Source of the DNA: Actinomyces timonensis DSM 23838
GTDB lineage: Bacteria; Actinomycetota; Actinomycetes; Actinomycetales; Actinomycetaceae
Reading direction: 5' to 3'
NCBI RefSeq assembly: GCF_000295095.1
Contig: NZ_JH806632.1
Coordinates: 384,450-448,449 of the forward strand
DNA: 64,000 bases
In this document: positions 8,723 through 17,601 of the stretch, piece by piece
How positions within the stretch are numbered: position 1 is the first letter of the stretch
Layout: every line of letters begins with the position of its first letter
Made by a program: the position numbers and the translations under genes
The notes under the pieces: generated by a model
Told to the model about the DNA's origin: nothing
What the model saw: the letters and a program-made list of their open reading frames with translations, nothing else
Database searches by the model: none

Positions 8723-9736
8723 TCAGGCCCGCGTCGTCGTCGAGCCGGGGATCGGCTTGTCGCCGGGGCGCGGGAGAGCGCCGACGACGTCGTGGGCGAC
8801 GTAGGGCTCCTCCAGGTAGGCGACCTCCTCGCCGGTGAGGGTGAGATCGAGGGCGCGGACGGCGTCGTCGACGCGGCTGGGGCGCGAGCAGCCGACGATC
8901 GGGGCGGCCGCCCCTTTGGCCCACAGCCAGGCGAGGGCGACGTCGGCCATGGGGGCGTCGTGGCGGCGCGCGACCTCGGCGACGCGCTCGATGATCGGCA
9001 TGTCGAGCTCGCGGGCGCGGTCGTACTTGGCGCGCATGGTGCCGTCGGTCGTGGAGCGCACGGAGTCGGAGTCCCAGGTCTCGCGGGTCAGGTGCCCGGA
9101 GGCGAGCGGGCTGTAGGGGGTGAGCGACATGCCGAAGCGCTGGGTGACGGGGATGAGCTCGCGCTCGTCCTCGCGGTAGAGCAGGTTGTAGTGGTTCTGC
9201 ATGGAGGCGAAGCGCGTCCAGCCGTGCTCGTCGGCGATGTTCTGCATGGTGTGGAGCTGGTAGCCGTACATGGCGGAGGCGCCGAGGGCGCGCACGCGGC
9301 CGTCGCGCACGAGTCGGTCGAGGGCCTCCATGGTCTCCTCGATCGGGGTGTCGTAGTCGAAGCGGTGGATGATGTAGAGGTCGAGGTAGTCGGTGCCCAG
9401 GCGCTCCAGGGTCCCGGTGATCTCCCGCTCGATGGCCTCTGCGCTCAGGTGCCCCTCGTTGAAGTAGACCTTCGAGGCCAGGACGACGTCCTCGCGCGCC
9501 ACTGCGAGGTTCTTGAGGGCCTGGCCGACGTACTCCTCGGATGTGCCGTGGGCGTAGACGTTGGCGGTGTCGATGAAGTTGACGCCGAGCTCGAGGGCGC
9601 GCGCGATGACGGCCCGCGTCTCCTCGGGCCCGATCACCCATTGGTGGAAGTCGGGGAAGACCTTGCCGAAGCTCATCCCGCCGATGCACAGGCGGGGGAT
9701 GCGGATATCGGTGGTTCCAAGCGTCGTGTACTTCAT
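8723..9736 (-). CDS. Aldo/keto reductase
   Basis: The product has 337 residues. The aldo/keto reductase barrel shows GVNFIDTANVYAHGTSE with the catalytic Asp and Tyr, the active-site Lys in VVLASKVYF and the His in LYIIHRFD. NADPH-binding motifs appear at IVGCSRPSRVDDAV near the C-terminus. The family reduces carbonyls with NADPH. The open frame runs further upstream, but the ATG at 9736 has AAGGAG at the right distance and begins the conserved MKYTTLGTTDIRIPRLCIG start. It heads a probable operon with the CMD protein and hydrolase. Confidence 0.88.
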   Translation of the reverse strand: MKYTTLGTTDIRIPRLCIGGMSFGKVFPDFHQWVIGPEETRAVIARALELGVNFIDTANVYAHGTSEEYVGQALKNLAVAREDVVLASKVYFNEGHLSAEAIEREITGTLERLGTDYLDLYIIHRFDYDTPIEETMEALDRLVRDGRVRALGASAMYGYQLHTMQNIADEHGWTRFASMQNHYNLLYREDERELIPVTQRFGMSLTPYSPLASGHLTRETWDSDSVRSTTDGTMRAKYDRARELDMPIIERVAEVARRHDAPMADVALAWLWAKGAAAPIVGCSRPSRVDDAVRALDLTLTGEEVAYLEEPYVAHDVVGALPRPGDKPIPGSTTTRA

Positions 9737-9803
9737 CGTGGACTCCTTGGGGCTCGTGCTGCCGACGGCGCGGCTCTTGCTGCGCTGACCCGTGCTGACC
9801 CGC

Positions 9804-10728
9804 TCAGGTCGCGCTCGGGTCGCGCTCGTGGCGCCATCCTCCTCCGTGCCCTCCTTCCCAGCCAGGCCCCACCAGGGCCTGGATCGCGGCGGATCGTAAG
9901 CGCTGCCCCATCGGAGCGCCGTCGGGCGGATATGCGCCGCCAGCGTCACACGCTCGGGCTACGGCCACGTAGGCACCCTCGGTGGCCGCGCCGCACCGGG
10001 ATGGATCGCTCAGCCCGACGACCTCGATGCTCATTCCGGTGTTGCCCTCGCTGACGCGGACAGCGGTGATGGCGCACAGCGGCCGTGCTAGTCGGACGAT
10101 GATCGCGGGCCCATCACCAATAGCGCCCTCTCCCCCGCCAGCGGTCGTCGCCTGGCCGGCGTCCAGCGCGCCAAGCGCCACCTTGGAGTCGATGACATTG
10201 GCCCCGGCGAAAGCGGCGGGATGGTCCCCGGGCATCCATGGGTAAGATCGGGTCGACGCCGATCCTCCCAGAGGAGTCGGAGGAGCCCGGCGTGGCCTGG
10301 GTATCGGAGAGCACCGGTGTGAAGAGCGTGACCGGCGCGCCCGAGTCGATCGGGCTGCCCACTGCCGACGGGAACGGATCGACGACGGGACCTGCGGCAG
10401 GGGTCTCGGAGTAGCCGTCATTGCTCGTACTCGGAGCGAAAGGATCGTTGAAGGTTGGAGCGGCGCGGGAGGAATCGGCCCCACTCCGGCGATTCTCATG
10501 GTCAGACCCTCACCCCCAGACGAAGGCCACAACCGCCACCAGAAGCAAGACAAGGAGGATCACACCAACGGCTCGCGACAATGCATAGGAGGTTTCAGAG
10601 GGCTCATTGGCTTCAGGGTCTTTGTACTTCCAGGACTCCGTCGCCTGCCACATACCCCTGGGATTGACAATCGACCACAATATGAAGGGAAGCGCGTTGA
10701 TGAGGGGCAGAACGAGAGCACCAGTCAT
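9804..10728 (-). pseudogene. Broken membrane-protein gene (DUF6199-like N-terminus)
   Basis: An ATG at 10728 with a strong AGGAGG site opens a 72-residue frame. It has one helix, then NPRGMWQATESWKYKDPE, then a second helix, as in DUF6199 proteins, and stops at a TGA (10510-10512) directly after VAFVWG. The same frame continues with protein-like text (APTFNDPFAPSTSNDGY, VTLFTPVLSDTQATPG) to about 10250. There the coding signal jumps by one frame to HPAAFAGANVIDSKVALGAL and runs on to 9804. One nonsense codon and one frameshift therefore break what looks like a single membrane protein with an extracellular domain. Alternatively the 72-residue protein is functional alone. Confidence 0.55.
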
Positions 10729-10740
10729 GTCGTAACCTCC

Positions 10741-11146
10741 TGCACTGCGATGGCGTCATGAATGCGGTTTTTCACAGGGACGCCATGAACGCCTCCCCTT
10801 AGCATAGAGCGAACCCAGGGCCGTGCGGCGCTTTCCTCATGGGGAGGGTTATCCGCTCTCCGGTCACGAGTCGCGAAAGCGCAGGTCATCCGGCTCTTCT
10901 GGGTGAATCTCCTCGTATGTGCGAAATGCCTCGCCGCGCACATGGGAGCACCTCGATCTTCTTCCTCCCGCCGCAATATCAACGAAAAATGGTGGCCCAC
11001 CCCGCCTGAGCGTGCAGCCAGCCCCGCAGCACGCCCCCGTTCGTTCCCGACGGCCACGCTCACAGCCCGACGATGGCGCGTGCGGCTCCAAACGCGGCCG
11101 CACCATGACGAGCCGCGAGGGTTGGCCCCACATCGTCTGTCGCGGG
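10741..11146. other. Gene-poor interval
   Basis: About 400 bases of lower-GC sequence. An open frame on the minus strand (10864-11133) ends in protein-like text (EEIHPEEPDDLRFRDS), but its start half is not protein-like and there is no ribosome site. I do not call a gene; it may be a remnant. Confidence 0.4.
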
Positions 11147-11545
11147 TTAGCAGGCGACGAGGTTGACTCCCGCGAGCTCCTTGAAGATGTGATCGGCGCT
11201 CGCGAGCGCCCAACCGCGGCGAATAACCTGCGCCGCGAGCATCCGATCGAAGGGGTCCCGGTGATCCCATATGAGGGATGCCGCGGCGATCATGTCTTGC
11301 ATATCGAGGGCAAGCGGCTGGGCATCAAGGTCGGCGAGCCTATCCGCCCATTCCAAGGCGATCATCTCCGCCTGGGGCCATTTTCCAAGGCGGACCTTGT
11401 TGATGAGTTCGTACGCGCTCACACTCGAGACCCAGAGGCGGTGCCGTGGCTGGGAGAGGATGTCCAGAGCACCAGGAGCGATCCGGCGACCCGCGGTGCC
11501 CAGCAGCCGAGCGACCACGTTGGTATCGAGAAGGATGTTCACCAT
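11147..11545 (-). CDS. vapC: PIN-domain toxin (VapC family)
   Basis: The product has 132 residues. The PIN-domain acidic residues are visible: LLDTNVV at the N-terminus, a Glu in SAYELINKVRLG, and DPFDRMLAAQ followed by ASAD near the C-terminus. Together these make a metal-dependent ribonuclease site. The ATG (11543-11545) begins directly after the TAG of the antitoxin gene with no gap. VapC toxins cut tRNA or rRNA and are held inactive by the partner antitoxin. It lies in an accessory zone with IS elements. Confidence 0.88.
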   Translation of the reverse strand: MVNILLDTNVVARLLGTAGRRIAPGALDILSQPRHRLWVSSVSAYELINKVRLGKWPQAEMIALEWADRLADLDAQPLALDMQDMIAAASLIWDHRDPFDRMLAAQVIRRGWALASADHIFKELAGVNLVAC

Positions 11546-11776
11546 CTACTCCCACAGGGCCAGTTCGCTCTCGGGCAGCGGGGCGTCAAGGATCTCGTCG
11601 GGAATGTCGTACTCGGGGTAGGCGGGGAAGACTCTGCGGCTCGGCTCCTCCATGGCGATGACCCGTGCGACTGGCCGGCCCGCGCGCGCGATCATGACTT
11701 CCTCGCCGCTCTCCACCCGTGTCAGAAGGTCGGAGAGATGGGCCTTGGCCTCAGCCACGTTGTACTGCTTCGCCAT
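11546..11776 (-). CDS. Phd/YefM-family antitoxin
   Basis: The product has 76 residues. The N-terminal Phd/YefM fold reads NVAEAKAHLSDLLTRVESGEEVMIARAGRPVA (seen at residues 6-37). The acidic C-terminal tail (PEYDIPDEILDAPLPES) would wrap the PIN toxin. Proteins of this type bind their own promoter as dimers with the toxin, so the pair is probably autoregulated. It directly precedes the toxin gene. Confidence 0.88.
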   Translation of the reverse strand: MAKQYNVAEAKAHLSDLLTRVESGEEVMIARAGRPVARVIAMEEPSRRVFPAYPEYDIPDEILDAPLPESELALWE

Positions 11777-11936
11777 ACCGCGATGATCCCATTTCGACTC
11801 AATATGGTCAAGACCAACGTGACTAACTCGTGTCCATCCCGGCCTCTAACACCGCGGGGGCGGGACCAGGCCGCGCCGCCGCCAGCCTCGCCGAGGGTGG
11901 CACTCCCAGGACCTGTTTCATCGTCCGCGCGCTCTC

Positions 11937-11942
11937 TAGCCT
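11937..11942 (+). promoter_or_regulatory. -10 box of a probable leaderless promoter
   Basis: TAGCCT, followed by six bases and the ATG of the aldo/keto reductase at 11949. No ribosome site is visible before that ATG, which fits a leaderless transcript. Confidence 0.45.
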
Positions 11943-11948
11943 CGCCGT

Positions 11949-12839
11949 ATGAGCACACCGATCCTCACCCTCAACAACGGAGTCGAGCTGCCAGCAATCG
12001 GGTTGGGCGTCTTCCAGTCCTCGCCCGAGGAAACCGTCACCGCGGTGCGCGCCGCCCTGGAGTCGGGCTACCGCCACGTCGACACCGCCGCCGCCTACGG
12101 CAATGAGCGGCAGGTCGGTCAGGCCCTGCGCGAGTCGGGCCTGGCCCGCGAGGAGGTCGTCGTCGAGACGAAGGTCTGGGCCTCCGACTACGGCTACGAC
12201 GAGACGCTTCATGCCTTCGACAAGGCGTCCGGCAAGCTCGGCCTGGAGACGATCGATATCCTCATCCTCCATCAGCCGATCCCGTTGCACTTCGATCGCA
12301 CGATCGCCGCCTACCGCGCCTTGGAGCGTCTCTACGAGGATGGGCGCGTGCGCGCTATCGGCGTCTCGAACTTCTCCGAGCAGCACCTCGCCCGCTTGAT
12401 GGAGGCCACCGAGGTGGTTCCGGCGCTCAACCAGGTCGAGCTCCACCCCTACTTCACCCAGGTCCCACTGCGCCGCTTCCACGAGGAGCACTCGATCCTC
12501 ACCCAGGCGTGGTCACCCATCGGTGGGATCACGTTCTATCCGGGATGGAGCGATGGGAGCCGCTCCGTCATGGACGACGCCGTCCTCAAGGGCCTCGCGG
12601 CAGAGGTGGGCAAGAGCCCCGCGCAGGTCATGCTGCGCTGGCACCTCCAGCAGGGCCGCTCGGCGATCCCGAAGTCGGTCAACCCGCGGCGCATCGCTGA
12701 GAACATCGACATCCTCGATTTCGAGTTGAGCGCGGAGCAGCTGGCGCGGATCGACGCCCTCGACCTGGGCACACGCAGCGGCCCCGACCCGGAGACGATG
12801 GACCCTGACCGGATGAGCTTCTCGATCCCAGAGGCCTGA
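11949..12839 (+). CDS. Aldo/keto reductase (2,5-diketo-gluconate reductase type)
   Basis: The product has 296 residues, typical of the DkgA/DkgB branch. Motifs: GLGVFQSSPEET, GYRHVDTAAAYGNE (catalytic Asp and Tyr), VVVETKVW (Lys) and ILILHQPIP (His). The C-terminal cofactor motif is AIPKSVNPRRIAENIDIL. The family reduces aldehydes and diketo sugars with NADPH. It is shorter than, and unrelated in detail to, the reductase at 8723. Confidence 0.88.
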   Translation: MSTPILTLNNGVELPAIGLGVFQSSPEETVTAVRAALESGYRHVDTAAAYGNERQVGQALRESGLAREEVVVETKVWASDYGYDETLHAFDKASGKLGLETIDILILHQPIPLHFDRTIAAYRALERLYEDGRVRAIGVSNFSEQHLARLMEATEVVPALNQVELHPYFTQVPLRRFHEEHSILTQAWSPIGGITFYPGWSDGSRSVMDDAVLKGLAAEVGKSPAQVMLRWHLQQGRSAIPKSVNPRRIAENIDILDFELSAEQLARIDALDLGTRSGPDPETMDPDRMSFSIPEA

Positions 12840-12875
12840 TGCCGCGGCGGGGCCGGCGCTGCGGGCCCGTGGGCC

Positions 12876-12891
12876 GCGGGCGTAGGCCCGC
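12876..12891. terminator. Hairpin between converging genes
   Basis: GCGGGC pairs with GCCCGC around GTAG. It is short but lies in the only gap between the reductase and the converging flavodoxin-fold gene. Confidence 0.4.
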
Positions 12892-12894
12892 GCC

Positions 12895-13455
12895 TCAGAG
12901 ACCTTCGATGAGGGCCACGACGCGCTCGGCATGCTCGGCGGCGCGCTCCTTGATGGCCGCGAACGACGCCGAGTCTGTGCGGGACTGGTAGGAGACGCCG
13001 TCGGTCCAGATGGTGCCGGCGATCTCCATGCCGGTGAGGCGGCAGGTGGCGTCGATCGGGGCGCACAGCTCGGCGATGGTATGCCCCATGGCGCCGTCGT
13101 GGGCGTAGAGGGCCGCCGGTGCGCCGGTGGTGAGCGAAAGGATGACCTTCTTGCCGCACAGGTGGTTGCCGGTGGAGCCGTGGCTCCAGCCGTGGACGAA
13201 GACCTGCTCCATCCAGCGCTGCAGGAGTGAGGGCATGGAGTACCAGAAGATGGGGAATTGGAGGACGACGACGTCGGCCGCCTCGAGCTTGGCCTGCTCG
13301 GCGGGAACATCGATCTGGAAGTCGGCGCCGTAGAGGTCGGCCAGCGGATCGACGACGGCGCCCGGCAGGCGGGCCTCGAGCTCGCCTGAGATGGTGGCGT
13401 TGGCGACGGAGCCGCCCTGGCCGGTGTGGCCAGCGACGATGAGGACTCGGGTCAT
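12895..13455 (-). CDS. NAD(P)H oxidoreductase, flavodoxin-fold (quinone reductase/KefF type)
   Basis: The 186-residue product starts MTRVLIVAGHTGQGGSVANA, the FMN-binding P-loop-like segment of the family. It then has VVVLQFPIFWYSMPSLLQRWME, the conserved stretch of NQO1/KefF/MdaB-like enzymes. It should reduce quinones or nitro compounds with NAD(P)H. The ATG at 13455 was chosen because homology begins there; the upstream open frame is not conserved in character. Confidence 0.8.
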   Translation of the reverse strand: MTRVLIVAGHTGQGGSVANATISGELEARLPGAVVDPLADLYGADFQIDVPAEQAKLEAADVVVLQFPIFWYSMPSLLQRWMEQVFVHGWSHGSTGNHLCGKKVILSLTTGAPAALYAHDGAMGHTIAELCAPIDATCRLTGMEIAGTIWTDGVSYQSRTDSASFAAIKERAAEHAERVVALIEGL

Positions 13456-13611
13456 GGTTCTTCCTTGCTCAGCGACGGAGGGGTGCGCGGTCGGAGCGCC
13501 TTCCCGCACAGTAGCGAACCCTGCCCCAGGGGCGCGGCCCTCGACCACGATGAGGCCGTCTATCACACCGTCCCGGGCGAATACTCCGGCGTCGGCGGGG
13601 AGGCCGAGAGC

Positions 13612-13787
13612 CTACGAGATCTTCACGAACACCCTCTTCGAGCAGAGACCGCCGGAATCAATCTCCAGCACCCCTTCATCAACCTGCTTTGACGGCACCA
13701 GGAGAGCCGTATTGCCTGAGATGCTCTCCCCCTGCTGGACCCACCCGTAACCAATAGGATCTGGGCTCAGGCTCCGAGTATCGAAGT
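13612..13787 (-). pseudogene. C-terminal fragment of a DUF4352-like gene cut by an IS element
   Basis: On the minus strand, just beyond the IS end, a frame reads DPIGYGWVQQGESISGNTAL and ends KRVFVKIS-stop at 13612. It aligns with the last ~45 residues of the intact gene at 16789-17601 (GGSVTGNTVLEV, GVLSVQPG, DKMFVSVK). It is the tail of the gene whose N-terminus survives at 14709-14876. The central part, including the rest of the membrane region and most of the DUF4352 domain, is missing. Confidence 0.65.
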
Positions 13788-14708
13788 CATTGAGGCTTAT
13801 TCATAGGGTGTAGGTGAATATGAGTCCGAGGACTGCGGTGATGGTTTCCGGGAAGGTTTCCGGTGGTCTTCTGCAGCCGGTGCGCAGGACTCTCCAGGCC
13901 TTGATGTTGGCGATGACTCGTTCGATCTTGTGGCGGATCTGGTTGACGGCCCGGTTGCAGGCCTTGTCGTCTGGGTGGAGGGGAAGTCTCGCGGGTTCTC
14001 TTCTCGGGGTGATCATGCCCAGTCCGATGCGCCCCTTGTCGCCAATACGCCTGGGTGGTGACGCCCCGTCGGGCAGGTCGGTGGCGGGGACGTCGAGCAG
14101 GCCGCTGCGGCGCAGGGCCTGAGCGTCGTGCGCGCATCCGTCCTGGGGGTCGGACACCCAGGCCAGGGTCCCTGACAGGGCGCAGGCCACCTGGACGCTC
14201 AGCCCCGTGGTCTTGTGCTCACCGGAGCACAGCTCGCAGTGGTCCTTCCAGGACCAGCACTGAAGCAGGGCGCCGTCGATGATCAGCTGGGCCGTGGCAT
14301 CCAGGTCCTCCACCGTTGGAGCACTGCCGTTCAGGCATGCGGCAATCAGGGGCGTGCAGGCGCTGATGACGCGAAAGACGGTGGCCTGGGACACGCCGTA
14401 GAGCTCGGCGAGCAGCTCCTGGGGCAGGCTGTGCCGCAGCCAGGATCAGGGTCAGGCGCACGCACACGAACAGCCCCAGCGCCCTCGCCCCGAAGACCGG
14501 CAGATCGGGGTTCTCGGCGAAAATGGCCTCGCACAGGCCCATAACCTCACACCGAGGGATTCTCGTGCTACTATTCGTCATGGCGGTTTGCTTCTTGGTT
14601 GGATTGGCTTAAGCACCAAAGATTCTCTCAAGAGCAAGCCGCCACCCTGCTTAGCGACACGCTATTACCAACAAAACACCCTAAACACCCCTATGAATAA
14701 GCCTCAAT
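13788..14708 (-). mobile_element. IS5-family insertion sequence (DDE_Tnp_4 type)
   Basis: A 921-bp element bounded by perfect 21-bp inverted repeats at 13788-13808 and 14688-14708 (core GAGGCTTATTCATAGGG). It holds one transposase reading frame split by a frameshift. No target-site duplication is seen: the outer bases differ on the two sides. This fits a deletion next to the element or recombination between two copies. Confidence 0.8.
13801..14581 (-). pseudogene. IS5-family transposase, frameshifted
   Basis: The N-terminal part (from the ATG at 14581) reads PDLPVFGARALGLFVCVRLT in one frame. The coding text continues in another frame from about 14440 (LRHSLPQELLAELYGVSQAT, a helix-turn-helix). 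The DDE_Tnp_4 domain has an IIDGALLQCW first Asp, IGDKGRIG second Asp, and NQIRHKIERVIANIKAWRVL with the Glu. The shift is +1 relative to the first frame. It may be a mutation or, as suggested for some IS5 members, programmed frameshifting. Confidence 0.7.
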
Positions 14709-14876
14709 GCTCCCAATGCCGCCAACAGGAATAAGGAAAATCCCAAAGATCGCCGCGAACCTGGCCGCCCTGCCGAGCACATTGTCCTGGTCAGGCTGTA
14801 AGGGTGGAGGCCCGGACTGCCCTTCATCGCGCGTGAGCCCCTCTAGCGCCTCAGGGCCCTGGGGTGCGTCAGACAT
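14709..14876 (-). pseudogene. N-terminal fragment of the IS-interrupted DUF4352-like gene
   Basis: The ATG at 14876 has the same GGAGTTCCCATGTC start context as the intact paralogue at 17601. The frame gives 56 residues (MSDAPQGPEALEGL, then the start of a hydrophobic helix FAAIFGIFLIPVGG) before it enters the IS at 14708. The C-terminal remnant lies on the far side of the IS. Confidence 0.6.
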
Positions 14877-15037
14877 GGGAACTCCTTCGTTCAAGCCCAG
14901 CGGATGATACGCCCAACCAAGCGACCGCCCGGTCATGGCACCATGATCCTAACCCGCGCATATACCACGTGGCCAGGATCTTGTAAGCCTCCACCCTCCC
15001 GGCGCCACTACTGAGTCAACCCACGCAAGGGAAGTAA

Positions 15038-15832
15038 ATGGCCAACCTCAGGCGGTACACGGTGAATGCCTTCACCGACCGCTCTTTCGCGGGCAACCCA
15101 GCCGCTGTCTGCGTGATGGAGGAGTGGATCGATGACGCTCTCATGGCGCGCATCGCCGTCGAGAATCGGCTCTCCGAGACTGCGTTCGCGGTCGGTGGGG
15201 CTGGCCGCTACCATCTGCGCTGGTTCACACCGGGCGGTGAGATCGACCTCTGCGGGCACGCGACGCTCGCCACCGCCGCCGTCATCGGGCGCTTCTACTC
15301 CCCCGGCGCCGAGCGGCTCGCCTTCGACACGCTCTCCGGAGAACTCGCCGCCGCCGATGCGGGGGACGGCCTCCTGGAGATGGATTTCCCTGCCTATAGC
15401 CTCACCCCGGTGGAGGTCACTGCGGCGATGACTGCGGCGCTCGGCGCCCGACCGCTCCAGGCCTGGATGGGCCGTGACCTCCTGTGTGTCATGGGCTCTG
15501 AGGAACAGGTGCGCCGGCTCACCCCGGATATGGACGCCGTCGCCGATCTGCCGGGCCTGCTGTGCCATGTCACCGCTGTCACCGCTCCCGCCAGCGACTA
15601 CGACTGCGTCTCGCGCAGTTTCGCCCCCAAGCTCGCCGTCGACGAGGATCCCGTGTGCGGCTCGGGGCACTGCCACATCGCCCCATACTGGGCGCGGGCG
15701 CTCGGCAAGGACCGGCTCGCCTGCTGGCAGGCCTCAGCGCGTGACGGTGAACTCTTCTGCGCCGTGCGCGGCGACCGCGTCACCCTCGCGGGCCGCACCG
15801 TCCTGTACGCTGAGGCGATCCTGCACATCTAA
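15038..15832 (+). CDS. PhzF-family isomerase/epimerase
   Basis: The product has 264 residues. Family motifs: VNAFTDRSFAGNPAAV at the start, the catalytic Glu in NRLSETAFAV, WFTPGGEIDLCGHATLA, and the second-domain DPVCGSGHCHIAPYW. PhzF relatives isomerise or epimerise small metabolites through proton shuttling by the Glu. Most have no assigned substrate. The last bases of the stop codon lie at the end of the adjacent IS, so insertion may have trimmed or re-made the C-terminus; ending at GDRVTLAGRTVLYAEAILHI is nevertheless normal for the family. Confidence 0.87.
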   Translation: MANLRRYTVNAFTDRSFAGNPAAVCVMEEWIDDALMARIAVENRLSETAFAVGGAGRYHLRWFTPGGEIDLCGHATLATAAVIGRFYSPGAERLAFDTLSGELAAADAGDGLLEMDFPAYSLTPVEVTAAMTAALGARPLQAWMGRDLLCVMGSEEQVRRLTPDMDAVADLPGLLCHVTAVTAPASDYDCVSRSFAPKLAVDEDPVCGSGHCHIAPYWARALGKDRLACWQASARDGELFCAVRGDRVTLAGRTVLYAEAILHI

Positions 15833-16791
15833 GAGGTTGCGCCGGTAGGTCAGGGTTTCCGGTTTGGTCGGGTCTCCCAGCGGTAGCGTGTCCAGGTTTC
15901 GCCGATGAGCCTGCGGGTGATGATGATGGCGTTGGCCAGCGCGATGAACGCCTCGATGACGATGGTTCGTCTCTCGGTGCAGATGAGGAGCTTCTTGAAG
16001 CCTCGGTTGTGCCATGAGTTCGTGCGCTCGACCACCCATCTTGCTCCGGCTTGGAGCGGTTCGCCCTTGGTGCTGATGCCCCAGTCGCAGCCCAGCAGCT
16101 CGAGCAGGTCCCGGGTCTTGCCCGAGTCGTAGCCGGCATCGAGGTGCACGGTGATGCGCTCGGGCAGGTCGAACCCGAACCGCCCCAGCCTGGCCAGTGT
16201 GGGAGCCAGCAGTGGCGAGTCGTGGCGGTTGGCGCCCGCGACCTGGCACCCGATCGGGATACCGGAGGCGCCCGGCCATCAGCGAGCGCTTCGTGCCCTG
16301 CTTGGAGCGGTCCACCGGGGACTTTCCGGCGGCCTGGCCCCCGCAAGGGGCTTTGACGATGCACCCGTCGACAATGATGTTGTCGAGCTTGAGGCCGACG
16401 ATCTGGTCGTAGGCCTCAAGGCATAGGTCCTCCAGGCGGGTGAAGACGCCAGCGGTGATCCACTCATCGCGGCGACGGCGCATGGTGGTGGCCGAGCAGG
16501 TGGCATCGGCGATCTTGTTGTAGGCGGCGCCCAGCACGAGTACCTGGACGAGCTCGTCGAACACGAATCGATCCGGGATCCGGGGCCGGTGGCAGCCCAG
16601 GGGATGGTGATCGGGCCGCTCGGGCAGCAGCGCGGCGAACTGGACCCACAGCGATTCGAGGATGGAGGATGGGACAGCGGGCATGAGGAGACCTCCTGCA
16701 CCAAGAACCGAGACTCGACACCTCACCTTCTACAGGCCCTCATGCCCGCCACCGCGCAACGCCACACCCCACCTACCGGCGCAACCTCTTA
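15830..16791 (-). mobile_element. IS5-family insertion sequence (second type)
   Basis: A 962-bp element with perfect 21-bp inverted repeats at 15830-15850 and 16771-16791 (core AGAGGTTGCGCCGGTAGGT). If the outer TA pairs are target duplication, the site was TA. The ends supply bases of the stop codons of both converging neighbours. It is unrelated in end sequence to the IS at 13788. Confidence 0.8.
15850..16684 (-). pseudogene. IS5-family transposase, frameshifted
   Basis: From the ATG at 16684 the first frame covers about 135 residues: the DUF4096-like head (ESLWVQFAALLPERP, FDELVQVLVLGAAYNKIAD) and the first catalytic Asp (NIIVDGCIVKAP). Near 16275 the coding text moves +1 (ASGIPIGCQVAGANRHDS). 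It then continues with HLDAGYDSGKTRDLLELLG (second Asp) and RWVVERTNSWHNRGFKKLL (Glu), to a stop at 15850. The split is of the same +1 sense as in the other IS5 element. Confidence 0.7.
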
Positions 16792-17601
16792 CTTGACGCT
16801 CACGAACATCTTATCCGCGAGGAGGCCCGGCTGGACCGAGAGGACCCCATTCTCGACGCCGTCCGAGGCGACCTCGAGAACGGTGTTCCCCGTGACCGAG
16901 CCGCCGTTGTACAGCGTGGTCAGCGTGTCGATGGGCTCCGGGGGAACGGCGATCGTGCTCGTGCTGTCGATCGTGACACCACCAGGCGTGACGTACTCAA
17001 CGCTCTCGAAAGGCATCGATCCGCTGGGGTCATTGCCGGTGTAGGTCACGGTGTAGTTGACGAGGATGTACTCATTCCCGTCCGCGGGCGGGCTGTTGAA
17101 CTCATTAGCCGCGGCGACCTGGTCATTCGCGTGCAGCGTCACGGAATTGACGACGATCTTCCAGTCCTTGGAGGAGATTTCCGAGCCGATCGGGAGCGGG
17201 TTCTCCCGGCTGGTCCCAGCGGCGGTCGAGGCGGTCTGCCCGCTTCCCGCCTCAGCGGTCGCGCCAGCCGTGCTGGAGGCCGCCGCAGACGTGGTAGTGG
17301 AGAGCGCCTCGTCAAGCGCATCGCCCACGGCCACGATGAAGACGATCACTCCGACGATCGTCCCGACCACGGCGAGTACAACGGCGGTGATGGCCTGCCA
17401 GTGGGTCTCCCCCTTCCGGAAGAGCGCCACCAGCCCGAGGATGAACGACACCGGGAGCAGCACCCATCCGATGATGAGCGCGCCCGGGATGCAGGCGAAG
17501 ATGAAACCGATGATCGCCAGGATCATCGCCACAAGACCAAGGATGTTCCGACGGGGCGGCCCCACTGGAGCGGGCACGGGGTATTGGGGCGCGTAGGACA
17601 T
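16789..17601 (-). CDS. Membrane-anchored DUF4352-like protein
   Basis: The product has 270 residues. A short proline-rich head is followed by three hydrophobic helices (about 22-50, 53-72 and 80-105), a Ser/Ala/Thr linker, and an extracellular beta domain (about 150-270). That domain contains NEYILVNYTVTYTGNDPSGS, a pattern of DUF4352/immunoprotective-type domains. The ATG at 17601 has ATAGGAG at the right distance. The stop codon TAA is made partly from the end of the IS. Two related broken genes lie upstream (14709-14876 with 13612-13787, and possibly 9804-10728). Function unknown. Confidence 0.72.
   Translation of the reverse strand: MSYAPQYPVPAPVGPPRRNILGLVAMILAIIGFIFACIPGALIIGWVLLPVSFILGLVALFRKGETHWQAITAVVLAVVGTIVGVIVFIVAVGDALDEALSTTTSAAASSTAGATAEAGSGQTASTAAGTSRENPLPIGSEISSKDWKIVVNSVTLHANDQVAAANEFNSPPADGNEYILVNYTVTYTGNDPSGSMPFESVEYVTPGGVTIDSTSTIAVPPEPIDTLTTLYNGGSVTGNTVLEVASDGVENGVLSVQPGLLADKMFVSVK

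Noticed and set aside
10864-11133. Possible 89-codon gene on the minus strand
   Set aside because: Only its last third looks like protein, there is no ribosome site, and no partner or family was recognised.
11831-11900. Possible integron or attachment site upstream of the aldo/keto reductase
   Set aside because: No repeat, integrase or tRNA end was found; the lower conservation of this gap alone is not evidence.
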